64,000 nt of DNA from Gammaproteobacteria bacterium (lineage in GTDB: Bacteria; Pseudomonadota; Gammaproteobacteria; JAURND01), in the NCBI GenBank assembly GCA_035546635.1, contig DASZWJ010000006.1:62001-126000 (forward strand). Direction: 5' to 3'. Below the pieces are notes generated by a model. It was not told the origin of the DNA, ran no database searches, and saw nothing but the letters and a program-made list of their open reading frames with translations. Below, in pieces: positions 8,073-16,602 of the stretch; the first letter of the stretch is position 1; the number at the start of each line of letters is the position of its first letter. The position numbers and the translations under genes are program-made.

Positions 8073-8812
8073 CCATGATGCTTCGCGGTGCAATATTATT
8101 ATGCGGCCTCTTATTACTATGGCAAGCGGTGGTCTTTGCATTTGGGTTACCCCCTTATATATTGCCTGCGCCACTTAAGGTATTTAGCGCCTGGATTCAC
8201 TATAGCCCAGTTATTCTGCAACAAACTTTAATCACCTTGACCGAAGCCGTACTTGGTTTATTGTTTGCGAGTTTACTTGGGGTTTGCAGTGCATTGTGCA
8301 TGGCTTTATTTCGCCCTGTGCGATTTTGGATGTTACCAATTCTATTAATCAGCCAAGCAATTCCCACCTTTGCCGTAGCTCCTTTATTGGTATTATGGTT
8401 AGGCTACGGTATGTCATCTAAAATTATGGTGACGGTACTAGTGCTATTTTTTCCTGTCACCAGCGCTTTTTATGACGGCTTGCGCCGTACTGAGCCGGCC
8501 TGGTTGGATATGGCCACTGTCATGGGAGCTTCGCGTATGAGGACACTTTGGTTTATCCGAGCTCCTGCCGCATTACCCAATCTTGCCTCAGGATTACGCG
8601 TTGCCACCGCATTCGCCCCCATTGGCGCGGTCATTGGTGAATGGGTTGGCGCTAGTCGGGGCTTAGGTTTCATGATGCTAAACGCCAATGCCCGCTTACA
8701 GATTGATGTGATGTTTGGGTGTTTATTTACGCTGGTCATTATGTCTTTGTTATTATATGCGCTGGTCGATCAATTACTACGACTGGTTGTGCCTTGGCAG
8801 AAAACGGTATAG
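8069..8812 (+). CDS. thiX: ABC transporter permease, ThiX-like
   Basis: The 247-residue inner-membrane protein has about six hydrophobic segments and the binding-protein-dependent permease EAA loop near MDMATVMGASRMRTLW-type sequence (DMATVMGASRMRTLWFI) followed by RAPAALPNLASGLRVA. It overlaps the ATPase gene by 4 bp. It would form the membrane channel for the substrate delivered by the NMT1/THI5-like protein encoded after the 236-bp gap. Confidence 0.85.
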   Translation: MTMMLRGAILLCGLLLLWQAVVFAFGLPPYILPAPLKVFSAWIHYSPVILQQTLITLTEAVLGLLFASLLGVCSALCMALFRPVRFWMLPILLISQAIPTFAVAPLLVLWLGYGMSSKIMVTVLVLFFPVTSAFYDGLRRTEPAWLDMATVMGASRMRTLWFIRAPAALPNLASGLRVATAFAPIGAVIGEWVGASRGLGFMMLNANARLQIDVMFGCLFTLVIMSLLLYALVDQLLRLVVPWQKTV

Positions 8813-8888
8813 TTGTCTACAAAAACAAAATGCTGTCCCGCGTAGACGCATTAGTGTCAGGGGAAATATTCACTTTTTAGATGCCCCC

Positions 8889-8911
8889 CCTTCTCCCCTT
8901 GTGGGAGAAGG
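8889..8911. repeat. Short CCTTCTCCC/GGGAGAAGG palindrome
   Basis: The arms CCTTCTCCC (8889-8897) and GGGAGAAGG (8903-8911) lie between the permease and binding-protein genes. It is the same family as the repeats at 883, 40397, 44730 and 45841. In a transcript it would form a hairpin and might moderate expression between thiX and thiY. Confidence 0.65.
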
Positions 8912-9048
8912 AATTTAGATTTTTACCAGACACTAGTACGCCTGCGTGGGAATGACAATGCTTTTTAATCTTTTTAGTTTTTATAGGAGCGAGTAGTTAC
9001 TAAATTTCTTACCATCCATCATAATTTTCCTTTTCCAGGTGAAAAAAC

Positions 9049-10002
9049 ATGCGCACTTTTTTATTATTTTGTTTCGCCTTAATCCTACTTTTTTCCACTG
9101 CATTTGCCAGTACCACAGAAAAATCACCTCAATCACTCACAGTAGTTTTAGACTGGTTTATTAATCCCGATCATGCCGCTTTATTTGTTGCCGATCAACA
9201 AGGCTATTTCAAACAAGCCGGACTAGACGTTAAACTGATTGCTCCCGCTAATCCTGCCGACCCACCTAAGCTGGTCGCAGCGGGTAAAGCAGACATTGCC
9301 GTGGATTATCAGCCACATCTGTTGCTGGAAATAGCACAAGGATTGCCATTACAGCAATTAGGTGCTTTGATTGACCATCCATTGAGTTGTCTTGCGGTGC
9401 TTATCGATAGCCCCATTCATCAACTTGCCGATCTGAAAGGTAAACGCATTGCTTATTCCAGCACCGGCATTGACACCGCGATGCTGCAAATCATGCTAAA
9501 AAAATCCGGTTTAAATTTACAGGATGTGCAATTGGTGAATGTTGGATACGGTTTGAGCCAGGCATTACTCTCTAAAAAAGTTGATGCAGCCATTGGGTTA
9601 ATGCGGAATTTTGAGTTGACGCAATTAGCGATGGCGGGACATCCTGCACGGGCTTTTTTCCCCGAGGATAATGGCTTTCCACCTTATGATGAATTAGTGC
9701 TTATAACACGTAATGATCGGTTGCAAGATCCACGATTTGCACCCTTCCTGCAAGCATTGGCAAAAGGCGTAAATTATTTGCAGGCACATCCTGAAGAAAC
9801 CTGGCAAGCATTTGCGAAAGCGCATCCTGAACTCAATGATGATTTAAATCATAAGGCCTGGATTGATACACTGCCGTTTTTTGCTAAACAGCCTGCAGGA
9901 TTTAACGTAGGGCGCTGCCAGAAATTAGCTACTGCATTAAATGAAGCACTGCAGTTGCAAATTCCAGCGAGTGCTTGTCAGATTACTTTGCCTAAAAATT
10001 AG
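9049..10002 (+). CDS. thiY: NMT1/THI5-like periplasmic substrate-binding protein (ThiY-like)
   Basis: The 317-residue protein has a signal peptide (FALILLFSTAFA, cleavage near residue 20). The mature start is typical of the NMT1/THI5 group: LDWFINPDHAALFVADQQGY, then NPADPPKLVAAGKADIAVDY. This family binds formylaminopyrimidine or HMP-like thiamine precursors. It completes the importer with the ATPase and permease upstream. An RBS-like AGGTG (CCAGGTGAAAAAAC) precedes the ATG. No TPP riboswitch was recognised upstream of the operon. Confidence 0.85.
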   Translation: MRTFLLFCFALILLFSTAFASTTEKSPQSLTVVLDWFINPDHAALFVADQQGYFKQAGLDVKLIAPANPADPPKLVAAGKADIAVDYQPHLLLEIAQGLPLQQLGALIDHPLSCLAVLIDSPIHQLADLKGKRIAYSSTGIDTAMLQIMLKKSGLNLQDVQLVNVGYGLSQALLSKKVDAAIGLMRNFELTQLAMAGHPARAFFPEDNGFPPYDELVLITRNDRLQDPRFAPFLQALAKGVNYLQAHPEETWQAFAKAHPELNDDLNHKAWIDTLPFFAKQPAGFNVGRCQKLATALNEALQLQIPASACQITLPKN

Positions 10003-10043
10003 GCCTCCTTCCTAGAATCTGTGGGGAAGAGGCGAAAAATATT

Positions 10044-10892
10044 TTAGGCAATGTTAGCTTGCACAGAAATCGCACATTTTCTGCGGCTATAGCGTTGAAG
10101 AAAAGATTCCACGTAGTCAATTGCTAGCTGAGCGGGTGAATCATTACCCATTTCTTCCAACAATTGAATCGCAAGATAGTTGAAATATTGCGTCTTAGAC
10201 ATATTATCTGGTTTAGGGGCATTTTTTAGTGCCACCGCATAACAGTTAATCAACTCCTGTTCCGTGTAAAGATTTCGAGGCTTATCTTTACCTTCGCTGC
10301 TAATATTATTAATAATCTCTTTTATTTTTTCTGGGCTAAGCGGTTTGCAAAAAACTTCATCAATTCCAACAGCACGACACCGAGTTACTGTATGCTCATC
10401 TGCGCTGACAGTAACTGCAACGATAGGTCGTCTTATTTTTTGCTTACTTCGTATCTCAGCGGCCAATTCGTAACCTGTCTTATCAGACAGTAAAATATCC
10501 AATAAAATTAGATCATAAGAGTTATGTAGTAATATAGCCGTTGCTTCTTCAGCATTTTCGACAGTGTGGACTATACAGTCCAGGTCCAGCAGCATTTTTT
10601 CATGAAAATGTTGTGCTATCCTGTCATCTTCCACAACAAGAACTTGCAACTTATCCGTTTTAGAAAATACTGGTTTTGATGTATGATTAAATTTTATGGG
10701 CACAATCCCAGAGGCAGATTGGCTGTTTGAGGCTTCAGCACTACTAAAGCCATTAACGATTTTTTTGAATTTTACAATAGCGGTTTTTTTTTCCAGATCA
10801 TCTTCTGCAACATAACCAAGCGTGAATAGTATTTCATTAGCATCCATGTGTGTTTTTTCATTTGAGTTGTTTAGTAAATGGGTTCGCAGCAT
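10044..10892 (-). CDS. Response regulator: receiver domain plus a C-terminal domain shared with the neighbouring small protein
   Basis: The protein has 282 residues, with AGAGGGG placed upstream of the ATG at 10892. Residues ~1-80 are unassigned. A receiver domain spans ~82-198 (LQVLVVEDD, phospho-acceptor D132 in YDLILLDILL, and EVFCKPLSPEKI with the conserved Lys). The last ~75 residues (PKPDNMSKTQYFNYLAIQLL, ending FLQRYSRRK) are homologous to the free-standing 87-residue protein encoded next to it (PKSEDMSQSLYLTCVAIRIL, ending SIKRYSNRK). No DNA-binding output domain is seen. The input kinase is not in the window. Confidence 0.82.
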   Translation of the reverse strand: MLRTHLLNNSNEKTHMDANEILFTLGYVAEDDLEKKTAIVKFKKIVNGFSSAEASNSQSASGIVPIKFNHTSKPVFSKTDKLQVLVVEDDRIAQHFHEKMLLDLDCIVHTVENAEEATAILLHNSYDLILLDILLSDKTGYELAAEIRSKQKIRRPIVAVTVSADEHTVTRCRAVGIDEVFCKPLSPEKIKEIINNISSEGKDKPRNLYTEQELINCYAVALKNAPKPDNMSKTQYFNYLAIQLLEEMGNDSPAQLAIDYVESFLQRYSRRKCAISVQANIA

Positions 10893-10951
10893 TTAATATT
10901 CCCCTCTGATAGCAAGTGAAAGTTTTTTCATTTATCTATAATCGCTATTTT

Positions 10952-11215
10952 TTAAGCAGCTTTTTTAAAAACCAGTTTCATCGATTTTCTATTGCTATAG
11001 CGCTTAATACTTGCCTCAACCGCATCAATTTCAACTTGCGACGGGTAAGAGTTGCCAGTTTTTTCAAGGATTCTAATAGCCACACAAGTTAAATAAAGAG
11101 ATTGGCTCATGTCTTCAGATTTCGGCTCTTCTTGAAGTATCTGTTTATAAAGATCAAATAAAATACCGTCCAATGCCACTCGATATTGGTTTTTTACTTT
11201 AAGATTAGCTTTCAT
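10952..11215 (-). CDS. Small protein equal to the response regulator's C-terminal domain
   Basis: The protein has 87 residues. The ATG at 11215 is preferred over a GTG at 11245 because AGAGG sits six bases before it. The body (EEPKSEDMSQSLYLTCVAIR, then KTGNSYPSQVEID and SIKRYSNRK) aligns with the C-terminal domain of the 282-residue response regulator just downstream. The three genes (receiver, this domain alone, receiver-domain fusion) are tandem on one strand, so this looks like duplication or domain splitting within a signalling cassette. No function is known to me. Confidence 0.7.
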   Translation of the reverse strand: MKANLKVKNQYRVALDGILFDLYKQILQEEPKSEDMSQSLYLTCVAIRILEKTGNSYPSQVEIDAVEASIKRYSNRKSMKLVFKKAA

Positions 11216-11252
11216 ATATACCTCTACTCTATAAATTATGAGCACTCAATTG

Positions 11253-11615
11253 TTAGCAATTATTTAATGCCCATTCTTTTAGTTGATTAACACTAATAGG
11301 TTTTTTAAAAACCTTATTCATTCCTGATTGGTATGCTTTCTCTATACCATCATTATCAAGATATGCACTAATACCTATGACTGGGATATTCTTGATATTT
11401 CCGTCGGCGTTTCTAAGTGCTTTTACAAACTCATGACCATCCATAACTGGCATATTAATGTCCAAGAAAATTAAGCAGATTTTCTTATTTTCTAAAGTTT
11501 TTAGTGCTTCAAAACCATTACTCACGGTTTCAACCACATAACCCAGGGTCTCTAAAACGGTTTTAATGGCCATTTTAGTAATGGCATCATCGTCAACAAC
11601 AAGAATACTAGTCAT
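11253..11615 (-). CDS. Single-domain response regulator (CheY-like)
   Basis: The 120-residue protein is a stand-alone receiver: acidic pocket VVDDD (D8-D10), phospho-acceptor D52 in CLIFLDINMPVMDG, a switch Ser in IGISAY and the conserved Lys in KVFKKPIS. It has no output domain. It is the first gene of the three-gene signalling cassette that ends with the receiver-containing 282-residue protein, so it may act in a phosphorelay with that protein. Confidence 0.88.
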   Translation of the reverse strand: MTSILVVDDDAITKMAIKTVLETLGYVVETVSNGFEALKTLENKKICLIFLDINMPVMDGHEFVKALRNADGNIKNIPVIGISAYLDNDGIEKAYQSGMNKVFKKPISVNQLKEWALNNC

Positions 11616-11856
11616 AATGGCTAAAACCCTGTAATGTAATTTGTATCAAAATTAAGACATAAAATGACTTCACTATAGCTATCTTGCTACTATTGAATTT
11701 GGTAAAACTTTTTTGCTTTATTTCAAAACAGTTAGCCATTCTATTAAGAAGCTCTTAATGTAAATTTTTCATTAAGCATAGTTAAACATACTGGCAAAAT
11801 TTCGGTAAGAACGATTGTTCCAGCCTATTTTAGCTACCAATTTTAGGAGCCTACAA

Positions 11857-12681
11857 TTGAAAGATAAAATCGACACAGGTTTTAAATTTAAGGAATTTTG
11901 TTCGCTGGATGATAGCCCCATTGCAGATTATTTAATAAAATCTATGGATATCATGCTGTCACTTGCGTCAATTCAGCAAATTAAGAAAGAATCTATAAAT
12001 CTTTTAAACCTGAAACCAGGGCAAAAAGTCCTTGAAGCTGGATGTGGGCTTTCTAATGAAGTAGAGCTTATGGCTGGGATGGTTGGAGAAGAAGGTAGAG
12101 TTATTGCAATTGATACTAGCCACAGAATGCTAGAAATAGCAAAGAGTCGGGTGAAATCCACTAATATCATTTTTCAAAATATGCCAGTTGAAGCTATTGA
12201 ATACCCGGATAATTTTTTCTCTGCTTGTCATGCTGACAGACTTTTGGTGAGCCACCAAAACTACGATGAAATTTTTGTTGAAATGCTCAGAGTTCTTAAA
12301 CCTGGAGGCAATATTTCAATTACCGACGTAGATGCGAGTACCCTAGTAATTACGCCATACACTAGCACCACCAAAATCGTGATTGACCAAATTTTAAGCA
12401 GTTTCGTCAATCCAACGATGGGTAGAAAACTACTTAATATTTTTAGCCTACACAACCTCCATGATATTAAGATAAGAGTCAATTTATCCACTATAGAGGA
12501 TTTTAAAACCCTAGAAAAGATATTTGATTTTCATGCTATTCTTAAATCCTGTGTAAAAGAAGGAAAACTTTCTGAACAGGACGTAAATTTTTGGTATGAC
12601 CTAATGGAAATGGCCAGTCAAAAAAAGCGATTCCTTTATTGTATAACCTTCTTTACCGTATCAGGGATAAAATCGGATTAA
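11857..12681 (+). CDS. Class I SAM-dependent methyltransferase, probable TTG start
   Basis: The protein has 274 residues from the TTG at 11857, chosen because a strong AGGAG (11845-11849) lies 7 bases upstream. The alternative TTG at 11815 has no such site. The SAM-binding core is clear: LKPGQKVLEAGCGLSNEVEL, RVIAIDTSHRML and a post-core VLKPGGNISITDVD. It resembles UbiE/Coq5-type or natural-product methyltransferases, and the substrate is unknown. It is convergent with the SAHH-like gene and overlaps it by 29 bp. The region is visibly more AT-rich than its surroundings. Confidence 0.82.
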   Translation: MKDKIDTGFKFKEFCSLDDSPIADYLIKSMDIMLSLASIQQIKKESINLLNLKPGQKVLEAGCGLSNEVELMAGMVGEEGRVIAIDTSHRMLEIAKSRVKSTNIIFQNMPVEAIEYPDNFFSACHADRLLVSHQNYDEIFVEMLRVLKPGGNISITDVDASTLVITPYTSTTKIVIDQILSSFVNPTMGRKLLNIFSLHNLHDIKIRVNLSTIEDFKTLEKIFDFHAILKSCVKEGKLSEQDVNFWYDLMEMASQKKRFLYCITFFTVSGIKSD

Positions 12682-14020
12682 ACAGTCTAATAGCTTTACC
12701 AAATTTTCTGCCACCAGAATTTTTTTCAATCCAAGTAACATCATTGAACCGTTTAATTATAGAATTTTCTGTTATATAGGTTGATCCGTAATCTTTCCAA
12801 GATTGTATTATAAACCGTTGTAATAGCGGACAAAGCATGATTTTTTTAGGTATTTTTTTCAAAGTATGATTATTAACTATCAATGTTGCTTGAATTAAAC
12901 CAGCAAATAGTAAACCCCGAGTCATTTGAATGTCACATTTACTTACTGCAGAACCTGTTCCATCAAAATTTATTGGAAATCCACCCCTCAAAATCTTAGT
13001 ATGAATATTATCAGAAAAAATGAAATCGAGATCATCTAACGGACTATTTATTTCATCGCGATTTACCTCTGTATATTTTTTTAATAAGGAATGGAATTCT
13101 TTATCTTGAGAAGAACAACTAATAAATACTTTATCATTCTGAATGATGTTTTCTAAATTTACGCCATTTAGTACATGTTTTCCGGCACAACCAAAAACAT
13201 AATTAGAAAATTTTATGGTATCTTCAATACTATGCATCACCTGTGCACCCTTAATCGGAATATTTTTTTCCTTGTTGATGTCAAAAGTATATACTGTATG
13301 ACCAAACTCCAATAATTTCTCTGTTACAGCACTACCAATAGCGCCTAACCCAATAACACCACAGGGAGATTTCATCTGCCTTAAGGGTAAATTTTTTTCT
13401 AATTTTTCCTCTATAGATTTTGCGATCATGAAAGATTCTACTTTCTGTTTTGCAGCACTCGACGCTACTTCAATTACGGGATAATTAACTGAATCCAACA
13501 CGGCCAAGCCAGAACTGGTTTGTTCCACACCAATAATTTGATAATTTTCCAGTAAATTTTTTGGAACGCTTTTCAAGCAAGAGCCGCCATCATCCAATAC
13601 GATTATATGGTCTATTTGATATTTACGCTGTTTTAATAGAGTCTCTACCTCATGCCATAAATGTAATATATCCAGATTAAAGCTTTCTTGAAAATGTCCT
13701 ATTTTATAGTTAGGTAAGTTATTAATCACCCTAATTCCTTTTGTCGTTAATAAGCGAGATACCATAGAATTAGTAGAATATATTTTACCCATTAACAATA
13801 TATTATTCGGATTAGCTCCTAAAGAGATCAATCCATCAAATAAGTCAATCGATGTGTAAAGAAGATGTTGAACACAAACAAATAAAGTATTTTTAAAAAG
13901 AAAATTTTTATTCACTAGAGATATTAGTGAATTGATAACCGGCATTGATGTCCATGCCGAGTTATCTATGCTAATTTCGGCTGATTCGTACACATCCTCT
14001 AAAAAATGGAGCATTGTCAC
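12653..14020 (-). CDS. Adenosylhomocysteinase-like NAD-binding protein
   Basis: The 455-residue protein resembles S-adenosylhomocysteine hydrolase in order of motifs. These are an N-terminal segment ending with VLDDGG (DDGG 143-146), then VEQTSSGLAV (compare the EETTTG motif of SAHH), then a Rossmann site GVIGLGAIGSAVTEKLLEFG with GLGAIG at 224-229 and acidic D247. Similarity in the rest is weak, so it may be an SAHH-like dehydrogenase rather than a true hydrolase. It overlaps the upstream unknown gene by 50 bp, which suggests coupled translation. The adjacent methyltransferase would produce SAH, an attractive but unproven link. Confidence 0.6.
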   Translation of the reverse strand: MTMLHFLEDVYESAEISIDNSAWTSMPVINSLISLVNKNFLFKNTLFVCVQHLLYTSIDLFDGLISLGANPNNILLMGKIYSTNSMVSRLLTTKGIRVINNLPNYKIGHFQESFNLDILHLWHEVETLLKQRKYQIDHIIVLDDGGSCLKSVPKNLLENYQIIGVEQTSSGLAVLDSVNYPVIEVASSAAKQKVESFMIAKSIEEKLEKNLPLRQMKSPCGVIGLGAIGSAVTEKLLEFGHTVYTFDINKEKNIPIKGAQVMHSIEDTIKFSNYVFGCAGKHVLNGVNLENIIQNDKVFISCSSQDKEFHSLLKKYTEVNRDEINSPLDDLDFIFSDNIHTKILRGGFPINFDGTGSAVSKCDIQMTRGLLFAGLIQATLIVNNHTLKKIPKKIMLCPLLQRFIIQSWKDYGSTYITENSIIKRFNDVTWIEKNSGGRKFGKAIRLFNPILSLIR

Positions 14021-15302
14021 AGGGAACCCTTTGGGAAAATTTATCAGAAAAAGCTAAAAATCGAGAATCTTGCGTTATTATCAATGAGCTACTATTTATC
14101 TCAGAATAAGAATCCACATCAGTATGAAAAAAATCATATTGGGTAGAAACAATAGAATCATCCTGGCTGAAGCTATGATATTTCATAACCGCTTGTGTAA
14201 AAATTTTTATAAGTCTCATCAACTCTCTAGCATCATCCATAATACTTGGAGGATTTCTCAAAAAAGGTGAGCCTTCAAGTATAGTAGGGTAAGATAATGA
14301 AAAATAAACTGGCTGATCTGCTTTTGTAAACTTTGCAGGTTGCATGATCGTGGGAAAATAATTTTTCAGCCCATAGATTTCAACGTAAATTCTTTGAATA
14401 AGCTCAACAGGTAGAGCAATATTGTTGGTGGCTGGCCTCAATGCAACAGTTGCGCCGTTTGCGATGGAAATTAAATGCTTAACCACATCAATAAGATACG
14501 GTCGTGGCTTTATATTCCTACTTCCCATTTCCTCTGAAAAAGAAGCCCATCTTAGTGAAGAGTCTATTGTATCTCTGAAGAGTTGCAATTGTTTCCAGCA
14601 CAACACTAATAGAAATTTATAAAACTTCACTGTGTTTTTCTCAGTGTCAGTATTAACAAACCATTCATTAGTGAATATAAGAATTTCATTTTCCCATTCA
14701 CTATTACTCTTTATAGCTATTTCTTTAAAAAAGTCGAATTGATCGCCCAAGTTTTTTGGAGCTGGAGCAGTGATATTTAACTCTTTTCGAATTCTATTAT
14801 GACCAATTAAATCATTAGCTCTTGGCAATAAAAAAACTGTCTTAGCGCCAGCCGTAACGCTCCAAAGTGGTTCCGATGAGATCTGTGTAATTTGATTGAG
14901 CACTTCAAATACGCCAAATAAGTCACCTGGTATAAAAAAATTAAGTGGGACAACACGTTCTTGACTAGTTTCTGCAAAAACTTCGTTTGAGTTTGTTAAA
15001 GTTAAACAAAGGGGAATCGCTGGCCCAGCAATTTTTTTGCGCACATCGTCGTTTAAACTTGGGTCGCTCAGGCTAACTAGTTCTTTAGATTTCAAAGGTA
15101 GAGCAAATTTTCCTTTATCAACTATCTTTGCTCCATAGGGATACCTAGCTATAAAAAATGTGTGTTTAGGTCCAGGGGACATGTCATCGATGGCTTCAGC
15201 TAAACTTGGATTAATAGCTAAGATTCGTTCTCTAACAGAACTCCAGTTCACTTCCTCTACATTTAAATCGTCCATGTGAATTTGTTTAGAAGAACGTAAC
15301 AT
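13971..15302 (-). CDS. Unrecognised 443-residue protein in the AT-rich cluster
   Basis: I do not recognise a family. The protein is soluble-looking, with no signal peptide and no convincing membrane segment. It has a Pro/Gly-containing N-terminal half (MSPGPKHTFFIARYPYGAKI, VPLNFFIPGDLFGVFEVLN) and a helical middle (KFYKFLLVLCWKQLQLFRDT). Its 3' end overlaps the SAHH-like gene by 50 bp, so the two are probably an operon. A second possible start is the Met at residue 10. AT-rich composition, like the next gene, is consistent with horizontal acquisition. Confidence 0.65.
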   Translation of the reverse strand: MLRSSKQIHMDDLNVEEVNWSSVRERILAINPSLAEAIDDMSPGPKHTFFIARYPYGAKIVDKGKFALPLKSKELVSLSDPSLNDDVRKKIAGPAIPLCLTLTNSNEVFAETSQERVVPLNFFIPGDLFGVFEVLNQITQISSEPLWSVTAGAKTVFLLPRANDLIGHNRIRKELNITAPAPKNLGDQFDFFKEIAIKSNSEWENEILIFTNEWFVNTDTEKNTVKFYKFLLVLCWKQLQLFRDTIDSSLRWASFSEEMGSRNIKPRPYLIDVVKHLISIANGATVALRPATNNIALPVELIQRIYVEIYGLKNYFPTIMQPAKFTKADQPVYFSLSYPTILEGSPFLRNPPSIMDDARELMRLIKIFTQAVMKYHSFSQDDSIVSTQYDFFHTDVDSYSEINSSSLIITQDSRFLAFSDKFSQRVPCDNAPFFRGCVRISRN

Positions 15303-15583
15303 AATGAAAAACTTTAGATTTTACCTATATAAGGTTTGTGGATATTTCAGAGAGGTTAAGCTAGCATATCTTTTATGACTATGCTTGCCCGTTAAACAAA
15401 AAATTGTTCAAACATCTATATATTAACTTGAATCCTCATGTCAATCCATAAACATTAACCAGGCTGTGTTATTTTTACACAAACCACTAAGTATAAAATT
15501 TCCCATAAAAACTTCTAAGATTAATTTTTATGCTTATTCCTTAAGATGAAGTGTTTTTAAGTTTTAAAAAATACTCAGTAAAA

Positions 15584-15842
15584 TCAATTTTTTTCTACAC
15601 CAATAGCCATCATGCATTGCATAAAAAACGTAAACATATATCGTCCCCGATATCTTAGATTTTAAATTGGTTATTGATTGTTCAATGCCTATGAAAGCTA
15701 GTTTAGTTTTCAAGTCATTATGGCTTAAATCACGCTTAGCAAGCTCCGTCTTCAAAACCTTCCTAGCGATCTTAGACTGAAGGGAATAGCCTCTTGTAGT
15801 AGGAAAAAGCTCACCGCTATCAGAGACCAAACAATCTAGCAA
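15584..15842 (-). pseudogene. Frameshifted DUF6471-like small gene
   Basis: The reading frame from 15842 encodes ARKVLKTELAKRDLSHNDL, then a segment ending NLKSKIS, which matches the start and middle of the small DUF6471 family. After KIS the frame degenerates (GTIYVYVFYAMHDGYW). Shifting by one base gives RGRYMFTFFMQCMMAIGVEK, the expected family ending, with a stop at 15584-15586. So there is one frameshift near 15651. The upstream codons (about 15765-15810) look like a decayed copy of the long palindromic repeat (compare GACTGAAGGGAATAGCCTC with the core at 883-945), so the true start is also lost. The 5' end overlaps the protease gene. Confidence 0.6.
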
Positions 15843-16458
15843 CCATTTGACTCAAACCCATCACTGCCGGCCCCAATACAACTCCCAATAAACCAAACAA
15901 GATCAATACCAACAAAATAATGAACCCATAAGGCTCTATCAGACTATACTTTGCCGCCCATCGCGGCGGCAACAGACTAGATACGACCCGGCTGCCATCT
16001 AAAGGTGGAATGGGAATAATATTCAATAGCATTAAAATTAAATTGATGCCAATACCTATCTGACCCATCATCACCACCGCTTTAGCGCCAACCAACTCCC
16101 CAACCTTAGTCACAAGCGCCCACAATATAACCATTACCAGGTTAGCAAAAGGTCCAGCGATAGCAACCAACGCCGCATCCCGGCGTGGATGACGCAAGTT
16201 ACGCCAGGTAATAGGCACAGGTTTTGCCCAACCAAATAAAAAACCGACCGTCAGCAATAATAATGCTGGAACAATAATTGTACCAATCGGATCAATATGC
16301 TTGATTGGATTAAGCGTCAATCTGCCCATCATGCGTGCCGTTTGATCGCCCAATCGACTTGCCACCCAGCCATGCGCCACTTCATGCACCGTAATAGCAA
16401 ATAAAATAGGTATCGCGTAAATCAGAATAATCTGTAATAAAGATAGCGCTTGCGTCAT
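15820..16458 (-). CDS. Site-2-protease-like M50 zinc metallopeptidase (YwhC type)
   Basis: The 212-residue membrane protein has the zinc motif HEVAHG (HExxH) in the first third, NPIKHIDPIGTI, and the second-site motif LNIIPIPPLDGSRV. Hydrophobic segments alternate with these motifs, as in compact M50B rhomboid-like zinc proteases that cleave substrates inside the membrane. There is no PDZ domain, so it is not RseP. It stands alone, convergent with the DUF6471 remnant region and divergent from the carboxylase gene. Confidence 0.88.
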   Translation of the reverse strand: MTQALSLLQIILIYAIPILFAITVHEVAHGWVASRLGDQTARMMGRLTLNPIKHIDPIGTIIVPALLLLTVGFLFGWAKPVPITWRNLRHPRRDAALVAIAGPFANLVMVILWALVTKVGELVGAKAVVMMGQIGIGINLILMLLNIIPIPPLDGSRVVSSLLPPRWAAKYSLIEPYGFIILLVLILFGLLGVVLGPAVMGLSQMVARLFGL

Positions 16459-16602
16459 AATTTCCTCTACAAAAACTGGTTTTATTGTAAAGTATTTGTA
16501 ATTGCTGGGCTATTACTGAATATAAGCAATGGACATTTGACCTCTATTATCTGATTATTCAAAATGCTAACCAGCTCCATGCCAACTTTCAGAAGCAAAT
16601 GT

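Noticed and set aside
12056..12170. Antisense ORF inside the methyltransferase gene
   Set aside because: Shadow ORF on the opposite strand of a well-supported coding region.
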